IMG/VR virus record: IMGVR_UViG_3300037336_000318
Location: 1-48,396 of that record
DNA length: 48,396 bases
DNA from: a virus
Direction: 5' to 3' (one strand)
Shown here: piece after piece, positions 44,073 through 48,396 of the stretch
Position numbering within the stretch: position 1 is the stretch's first letter
How the letters are laid out: each line of letters opens with the position of its first letter
The notes under the pieces: model-generated
Database searches by the model: none
The model's input: the letters and a program-made list of their open reading frames with translations, nothing else
Told to the model about the DNA's origin: nothing
Program-made: the position numbers and the translations under genes

Positions 44073-44261
44073 ATGAGTATATTTACAACAACTGAACATT
44101 TCAACTTGCATACTTTGTTAAGTAAATTAGTCACTTTAGAAAAACTATCCAAAGAGGATATGGAAATTCTATTGTCTAAAACAGGTCTTTTTTTAGTTAA
44201 AGAAGATCTATATCTAGACGAAACAGGTTCACTATTAAATATGAAAAAAAAACATTATTAA
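44073..44261 (+). CDS. Small protein, function unknown
   Basis: 62 residues, helical (LHTLLSKLVTLEKLSKEDMEILLS) with a Lys-rich end. Support comes from its position: it follows a promoter-like element by 28 bases and precedes the gp32 gene by 85. It might be a small regulator or an upstream gene in the gp32 unit. Family not recognised. Confidence 0.5.
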   Translation: MSIFTTTEHFNLHTLLSKLVTLEKLSKEDMEILLSKTGLFLVKEDLYLDETGSLLNMKKKHY

Positions 44262-44299
44262 ATATTATTATATAATTAACAGCTTAGTAAATCAAAGCA

Positions 44300-44345
44300 A
44301 TTAAAGAAATTAACAAACATTAAAGAAATTAACAAACATTAAAGA
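44300..44345 (+). repeat. Tandem 19-base repeats in the gp32 leader, possible translational operator
   Basis: ATTAAAGAAATTAACAAAC occurs twice head to tail (44300-44318, 44319-44337), followed by a partial third copy (ATTAAAGA, 44338-44345) ending one base before the gp32 ATG. The RNA would be A/U-rich, unstructured and repetitive. T4 gp32 represses its own translation by binding such an unstructured leader cooperatively; the same use here is inference. Confidence 0.6.
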
Positions 44346-44346
44346 C

Positions 44347-45255
44347 ATGGAAAATTTTGACATTTTTAACTTAGGAGTAGCTGACGTTGAAACACATGAA
44401 ACGCAAGCTTCAACAGGAAGTGATTTATTTAAACCAACAGCCGATGACGGAAAGGATGGAACATATAAAGCAATGATTCGCTTTGTACCAAATCCAACTA
44501 ACCCTAGGAACTCATTGGTAAAAAAATACGTACACTGGCTAACTAATGCAAGTGGAGATGGCAAGATGGTAGATTCACCATCCACTATTGGAGAAAAATG
44601 CCCAATCGCTGATGTATTTTTTAAATTACGTAAAAGTGATTCAGCAGTTGATCGCAAGATGAGCGAAAAACTAAAAAGACGCGAGCAATATTTTGCATTG
44701 GTAAAAATTATTAAAGACCCTCAAAGTCCAGAATTAGAAGGACAATACAAGGTATTTAAGTTTGGTTACAAGATCAAAGAAAAAATTGATGAAGAGTTAA
44801 AACCAGCATTTGGTGAGCCAACTCAAGTTTTTGATTTATTTGAAGGAAAAAACTTTGAACTAATTATAACAAGACAAGGAGAATTCAATAACTATGATAA
44901 GTCAAAGTTTTCTTCAAGTACTAGTTCAATCGATATGAAAGGTACTCCGGCTAAGAGAGAAGCAGCAACAATGACCGCTATTAAAGCAGAATTAGATACT
45001 GCACCTAGTTTAACACCTTACGAATATAAGCCATGGGATGGAGAAATGCTTGATTTTGTAAACGGTATTCTTAGAAGCTATTTAAACCCAGGTGATTCTA
45101 TGAACTCTGTTACTTCAAAACAGGCCGCTAAAAAAGTACCAGCAAAATCAGAACAAGGAGGAGATTTTGAATTTCCAAAAGAAATGGTAGGAACTCCAAG
45201 CAATGTAGATTCTTCAGATGACTTAGACTCATTCTTGAATGATCTTGAACTATAG
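44347..45255 (+). CDS. 32: Single-stranded DNA-binding protein gp32
   Basis: 302 residues, the same size as T4 gp32 (301). The DNA-binding core is recognisable: MIRFVPNPTNPRNSLVKKYV, then EQYFALVKIIKDPQSPELEG, FKFGYKIKEKIDEEL and QGEFNNYDKSKF. The acidic C-terminal tail DSSDDLDSFLNDLEL ends like T4 gp32 (LDDLLNDL), the part that recruits UvsY, primase loader and other partners. The T4 zinc site is not kept: CPVC is replaced by CPIA here and the other Cys ligand is absent. It is followed by primase, UvsY and UvsW, its expected partners. Confidence 0.93.
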   Translation: MENFDIFNLGVADVETHETQASTGSDLFKPTADDGKDGTYKAMIRFVPNPTNPRNSLVKKYVHWLTNASGDGKMVDSPSTIGEKCPIADVFFKLRKSDSAVDRKMSEKLKRREQYFALVKIIKDPQSPELEGQYKVFKFGYKIKEKIDEELKPAFGEPTQVFDLFEGKNFELIITRQGEFNNYDKSKFSSSTSSIDMKGTPAKREAATMTAIKAELDTAPSLTPYEYKPWDGEMLDFVNGILRSYLNPGDSMNSVTSKQAAKKVPAKSEQGGDFEFPKEMVGTPSNVDSSDDLDSFLNDLEL

Positions 45256-45280
45256 TATTAAATAAATAATTAATAAAATT

Positions 45281-45312
45281 AAAGGCTAAGTTTAAAACTT
45301 GGCCTTTTTTTC
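45281..45312 (+). terminator. Rho-independent terminator after gp32
   Basis: A stem of about 12 pairs including one T-G wobble (45281-45292 with 45296-45307) is followed by a T-run reaching 45311. It lies between the gp32 stop and the primase start, so gp32, needed in large amounts, can be expressed separately. Confidence 0.8.
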
Positions 45313-45325
45313 GTATATAATACAT

Positions 45326-46450
45326 ATGAAAGGTCAAAAAATAACAGAAGAACTGAAGTCAAAAATCAGAAGCTTGTTTAAGCAAGTAGTGTCAAAGGCG
45401 CATCATGACTCTAGTAAACAAATGATTAAGGAAATGCCAGGTAGAATAACGATGGCGTGTCCACATTGCGGTGACTCTACCACAGATCTTAAAAAGAAGA
45501 GAGGTAATTTATATTGGGACACATTGCAATACCACTGTTTTAATTGTGGTATTCACTCAAATGCATATCAATTACTTAAAGACCATCATGTTAAATTTAA
45601 AAATACAGATGACTCTATTCAAATCATAGACTATATCCAAGAACATAAGATGGAAGTCAATGATATTGAAGTATTAGAACATGATATTTTTAAATTAACA
45701 TATGATTTATCACCTACTCGTATTGAATTATCTCAAATGTTTGGTTTTAAGGAAATAGTACCGGGAGATTCAGCATACTTTTATTTAAAAAATAGATTGC
45801 TTTCACATCGTCTTGATAGATTTATGTATTCCCCTAAGGATAAAAGAATTGTAGTATTAAATTTGGCGCCTAATGACAAGGTTATTGGATTTCAAACAAG
45901 GTCACTTAATAAACAATCTAACTCAAGGTATTTAACATACGATTTAGAAAAGATATATCAAGAGACTAAACGTGAGATGATCCTGAGTGAAGAAGAACTT
46001 GTTAGTGTTAAGAAATTATCAACACTATTCGGAGTAATGCTTGTTGATTTTCAAAGAGAAGTAACAATGTTCGAAGGACCTATTGATGCTATGTTTATTT
46101 CAAATTCAATAGGACTTGCAACAGCAGGAAGATCAACAACTGAATTCGATGAAATACCAACTATTAGATATATGTTTGATAATGATAGTACAGGTAAGCG
46201 TAAAATGATGGAAAAGCTTAAAAGAGGCAAGAAAATATTTACATGGGAAAGATTCTTTAAAGAAACTAAAATAGATTTACAACTAGAAAATTTCCTTAAA
46301 AATATTGATAAAAATGAAAGAGATAAATATCCTAAACAAATAGGTGATCTAAATGATTTAGTTATTGCAGCATGGTTAACACAAAACAAATGTTTGTCTG
46401 ACTTAGATAAATACTTTTCAGATTCTAAACTTGACGCATATTACCTATGA
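45326..46450 (+). CDS. 61: DNA primase (gp61/DnaG type)
   Basis: 374 residues. The N-terminal zinc ribbon has Cys45, Cys48, Cys71 and Cys74 (ACPHCGDST and HCFNCGIHS). The TOPRIM catalytic part follows: TMFEGPIDAMF (Glu near 250), GRSTTEFDEIP, and MFDNDSTGKRKM (Asp near 283). It makes RNA primers for lagging-strand synthesis with the phage helicase. The ATG at 45326 is chosen: the frame is open to a TTG at 45299, but that lies inside the gp32 terminator. Its leader GTATATAATACAT resembles the phage promoter element. The last 4 bases overlap the next gene. Confidence 0.9.
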   Translation: MKGQKITEELKSKIRSLFKQVVSKAHHDSSKQMIKEMPGRITMACPHCGDSTTDLKKKRGNLYWDTLQYHCFNCGIHSNAYQLLKDHHVKFKNTDDSIQIIDYIQEHKMEVNDIEVLEHDIFKLTYDLSPTRIELSQMFGFKEIVPGDSAYFYLKNRLLSHRLDRFMYSPKDKRIVVLNLAPNDKVIGFQTRSLNKQSNSRYLTYDLEKIYQETKREMILSEEELVSVKKLSTLFGVMLVDFQREVTMFEGPIDAMFISNSIGLATAGRSTTEFDEIPTIRYMFDNDSTGKRKMMEKLKRGKKIFTWERFFKETKIDLQLENFLKNIDKNERDKYPKQIGDLNDLVIAAWLTQNKCLSDLDKYFSDSKLDAYYL

Positions 46451-46665
46451 TAAAAAAAGAATTTTTACAAATGATCGATGAAGAATTCGAAGAATTCGAA
46501 AATGAAAAAAACAAGAGAAAGAATATTAAAATGATTATCGATTTTAATTCCGATGTTGTTATTCATTCCTCTAAGGAATTTACAATGACAAAGCCAAAAC
46601 TTAAAGCCAAGTTTACTAGTTCTGTCTATATCAAGAAAAACAATAAAGGAAACTCACTTTTTTAA
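46447..46665 (+). CDS. Small charged protein between primase and uvsY
   Basis: 72 residues with an acidic start (FLQMIDEEFEEFENEK), a short strand region (IDFNSDVVIHSSKEFTM) and a basic end (KPKLKAKF, KKNNKGNSLF). It overlaps the primase stop by four bases and precedes uvsY by 11 bases, so it is co-expressed with replication proteins. Family not recognised. Confidence 0.65.
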   Translation: MIKKEFLQMIDEEFEEFENEKNKRKNIKMIIDFNSDVVIHSSKEFTMTKPKLKAKFTSSVYIKKNNKGNSLF

Positions 46666-46676
46666 AATAAAATATA

Positions 46677-47105
46677 ATGATAGAGGCTAAAGATAAAATT
46701 CAACAGTTAGATGAATATTTAAACAAACAGAGAGAAGATTGGACTTTAAAAATCAAAGAACTAACTGAAGATTTAAAATTAGGTAACAATCTACAGGATG
46801 TAAGTGCATATACATTAAGCTATCGCCAAATAATGGTAGAACATCTAGCAGTTATGGGAAATAGAATTAAATCCCAGAAGGCAGTAGTCGATAAAAGGTA
46901 CAAAGAAAAATGGATAGAGTACTTTACATACGATTACAAACTTACCGATAAAATGAAAGAAAGATTTATCGAAGCAGATATTTCTGACGAAACGACAATT
47001 CTAGAGTTATTAACTATCCAAAAGAGTTTCTTTGAAGGATCTATTAAAACTTTAGATAATATGGGCTTTGCAATAAAGAATCGCCTTGATATTAGTCGTC
47101 TATAA
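46677..47105 (+). CDS. uvsY: Recombination mediator UvsY
   Basis: 142 residues (T4 UvsY is 137). It is helical and charged throughout. The C-terminal stretch FFEGSIKTLDNMGFAIKNRLDI matches the T4 pattern in which an Ala/Ile helix is followed by RGFAIKHIQDM. UvsY helps load the UvsX recombinase onto gp32-coated DNA. Its position directly before uvsW repeats the T4 uvsY/uvsW neighbourhood, which supports the call although overall similarity is limited. Confidence 0.8.
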   Translation: MIEAKDKIQQLDEYLNKQREDWTLKIKELTEDLKLGNNLQDVSAYTLSYRQIMVEHLAVMGNRIKSQKAVVDKRYKEKWIEYFTYDYKLTDKMKERFIEADISDETTILELLTIQKSFFEGSIKTLDNMGFAIKNRLDISRL

Positions 47106-47121
47106 AAAGATTTAAATAGAT

Positions 47122-48105
47122 TTGATTTTAACATTAACTGAAGATAATCAATTTTTAAGAATTGACGATGCTACTGAACTAGAGTTAGAGCAGATTAAAA
47201 TATCTCTAACAAAAAGAATTGACAGCTGGAGGTTTCACCCTTTAGTAAAGCGTGGAATATGGGATGGATATGTATCATACATTAAAGATGATAAATGGAT
47301 TCCTGCCGGACTCTGGCAATATGTCATGTCAATTTGCAAGGAGTATAGATTTGAACTTAAAATTGAAGGAATAAAAAGATTAATAGACCCTAATATTAAT
47401 CCAGAAGTATTTGAAAAATGGTCTTTAGAATTCTTTAAAGACTCTGAAAAATTTACACCACGTGATTACCAGATTGAGGCTGCTTTTAATATTTTAAAGT
47501 TTAGAAAATGTTTAGCTGAACTTGCAACTTCAGCTGGTAAAACACTAATAAGTTTTTTAACAGTAGCATATATACTAGAACATAACAAGGCAACTAAAAT
47601 ACTATTTATAGTTCCTAACGTTTCATTAGTAGTACAGGCTCATGAAGATTTTCACGATTACAATTACAAAAACAAAATAGATCTAAGAATTCAACAAATA
47701 TTTGCTGGTCAAGATATTAAACCTAATAAAAATATAATTATAGGTACTTATCAATCTTTAATTAAAAAGGATGCTGCATACTTTTCAGAATTTGATGCAG
47801 TAATAGTTGACGAGTGTATACATCCCGATACTCTAATAAAAATGAGCAATGGCTCCTATAAAAAGGTAAATGAAATAAAGGCAGGAGAATATGTTAAAAC
47901 AACTAATGATAAAACTTTAGAAATTGAAGATAGAGAAGTTGAATTTGTATATCATGATTTATCGAAAGGAAATCAAATGTTCGAGTTAGAAATGGAAGAT
48001 GGATCTATTATTAAAATAACAGGAAATCATAGAGTTAAATTAACATCAGGGATATATAAGAGAGTGGATCAATTATCATATACCGATGATATATTTTGTA
48101 TATAA
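47122..48105 (+). CDS. uvsW: UvsW helicase N-terminal half fused to a split-intein N-fragment
   Basis: 327 residues. Residues 1-110 are the UvsW N-terminal domain (SWRFHPLVKRGIWDGY), then come PRDYQIEAAF, Walker A ATSAGKT (135-141), FIVPNVSLVVQ and motif II start AVIVDE (226-231). At Cys232, which replaces the Cys of the DECH box, the sequence becomes an intein N-half of 96 residues. Block A is CIHPDTLIKMSNGSYKKVNE and block B is the TGNH near 300-303. It ends DDIFCI and a TAA at 48103-48105. The remaining helicase motifs are absent. The start is TTG at 47122: no in-frame ATG exists before the conserved part, and a TAA lies nine bases upstream. A complete helicase would need trans-splicing with a C-half made elsewhere. 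Confidence 0.88.
   Translation: MILTLTEDNQFLRIDDATELELEQIKISLTKRIDSWRFHPLVKRGIWDGYVSYIKDDKWIPAGLWQYVMSICKEYRFELKIEGIKRLIDPNINPEVFEKWSLEFFKDSEKFTPRDYQIEAAFNILKFRKCLAELATSAGKTLISFLTVAYILEHNKATKILFIVPNVSLVVQAHEDFHDYNYKNKIDLRIQQIFAGQDIKPNKNIIIGTYQSLIKKDAAYFSEFDAVIVDECIHPDTLIKMSNGSYKKVNEIKAGEYVKTTNDKTLEIEDREVEFVYHDLSKGNQMFELEMEDGSIIKITGNHRVKLTSGIYKRVDQLSYTDDIFCI
47815..48102 (+). other. Split-intein N-fragment (IntN), 96 residues
   Basis: It starts with Cys (TGT 47815-47817), has the Hint-domain pattern PDTLIKMSNGSYKKVNEIKA, a strand pair around MFELEMEDGSIIKITGNHRVKL with the block B Thr-x-x-His, and an ending YTDDIFCI like other N-inteins before the endonuclease or split point. No homing-endonuclease region and no C-terminal His-Asn plus following nucleophile occur before the stop or in the 291 bases after it. 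Confidence 0.85.
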
Positions 48106-48111
48106 AAATAG

Positions 48112-48121
48112 GATATATAAT
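48112..48121 (+). promoter_or_regulatory. Candidate phage late promoter directly after the intein half
   Basis: GATATATAAT begins seven bases after the uvsW/IntN stop and lies 21 bases upstream of the ATG at 48143, the same spacing as at 29132. It shows that a new transcription unit begins where the intein would otherwise continue. Confidence 0.52.
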
Positions 48122-48142
48122 ATTAATAACATAAATAATAAA

Positions 48143-48361
48143 ATGCAAAACCCTGAATTCGATTTAACAGAATCTGAAGTATCTCTTACATTTCAACGAT
48201 TAGTGCAAACTGATGGAAATGGATCATATTTTGATGGAAAAGGTAATAGCCTGCCAATAGGTACGCCATTATATTATCAAGTTAATCAGGCATCAAATTT
48301 AATACAAACACAAAAGATACTAGCAAAATATATTTTAGAATCATATGGCAGCGACAATTGA
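48143..48361 (+). CDS. Small protein, possibly structural, function unknown
   Basis: 72 residues from the ATG at 48143. The frame is open a little further upstream, but that part overlaps the uvsW stop and the promoter element. The sequence (FDLTESEVSLTFQRLVQTDG, then GNGSYFDGKGNSLPIG) has Gly/Asp turns like phage fibre or head-decoration proteins, and a helical end. It has no intein features, so it is not the missing C-half. The next gene overlaps its last 17 bases. Confidence 0.65.
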   Translation: MQNPEFDLTESEVSLTFQRLVQTDGNGSYFDGKGNSLPIGTPLYYQVNQASNLIQTQKILAKYILESYGSDN

Positions 48362-48396
48362 AGAAGCAATAGATAATTTAACATCACAGACTACTA
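48345..48396 (+). CDS. Start of a gene cut by the window edge
   Basis: An ATG at 48345, overlapping the previous gene by 17 bases, opens MAATIEEAIDNLTSQTT and runs off the end. Too short to identify; no intein C-fragment signature in the visible 17 residues. Confidence 0.5.
   Translation, partial: MAATIEEAIDNLTSQTT

Noticed and set aside
45299-45325. Longer primase start at a TTG (45299)
   Set aside because: The extension lies inside the gp32 terminator stem and T-run, while the ATG at 45326 begins a sensible primase N-terminus and follows a promoter-like leader.
48086-48361. Start of the last small gene at 48086
   Set aside because: That would overlap the uvsW/IntN stop and translate the promoter-like element; the ATG at 48143 follows it at the usual distance.
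48106-48396. Intein C-fragment or C-half of UvsW directly downstream
   Set aside because: All visible frames after the stop lack a His-Asn end followed by Cys-His and lack helicase motifs; the bases at 48106-48142 are non-coding and promoter-like.

Overview
The window looks like part of a large, strictly lytic, T4-type contractile-tailed phage genome (myovirus), probably infecting a member of the Bacteroidota. The phage assignment rests on recognisable T4-type proteins: tail-tube cap, gp53-, gp5-, gp25- and gp6-like baseplate proteins, gp32 single-stranded DNA-binding protein, gp61-type primase, UvsY and UvsW. All genes lie on the + strand, are packed end to end with 1-14 base overlaps or very short gaps, and the DNA is very AT-rich. 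The host call is inference: start codons follow A-rich leaders with almost no Shine-Dalgarno sequence, as in Bacteroidota, and the phage carries its own multi-domain S1-like RNA-binding protein.

Layout. (1) 1-7746, accessory and nucleotide/DNA metabolism: a partial gene, PhoH-like ATPase, RNase HII (start codon inside a hairpin), a membrane protein, three small unknown genes, a UVDE-type UV endonuclease, a small LETM1-like membrane protein, a possible internal head protein, dCMP deaminase, then a run of six unknown genes. (2) 7797-29094, tail and baseplate: tube-cap-like protein, gp53/LysM-like protein, hub, tube-associated protein, gp5-like spike, S1-like protein, amidoligase-like protein with a pentapeptide-type tail, gp25, gp6, a gp7/gpI-like wedge protein and large appendage proteins. 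(3) 29163-43147, fibres and late genes: an 1834-residue protein with a delta-60-repeat (beta-propeller-like) section, two collagen-like/tail-collar fibre proteins, a membrane-anchored coiled-coil protein (spanin candidate), another virion protein, a tube-like protein and a second possible internal head protein. (4) 43158-48396, recombination and replication: RuvC-like resolvase, gp32 (with tandem repeats in its leader), primase, UvsY, and a broken UvsW helicase.

The most unusual object is uvsW at 47122-48105. The helicase reads normally up to the Asp-Glu of its DExH motif II, then runs at the Cys into a 96-residue intein N-half (blocks A and B visible) that ends at a clean stop. A phage-type promoter motif and an unrelated gene follow directly. 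The C-half of the intein and of the helicase are not in the window. This is the arrangement expected of a 'fractured' gene joined by protein trans-splicing.

A recurring ATATATAA(C/T) element, often preceded by G, lies about 20-35 bases upstream of many first-in-unit genes, often just after a hairpin terminator. It is probably the phage late promoter, comparable to TATAAATA in T4. No tRNA, CRISPR array, insertion sequence or integrase was seen. The longest gene-free stretch is about 260 bases (43812-44072).
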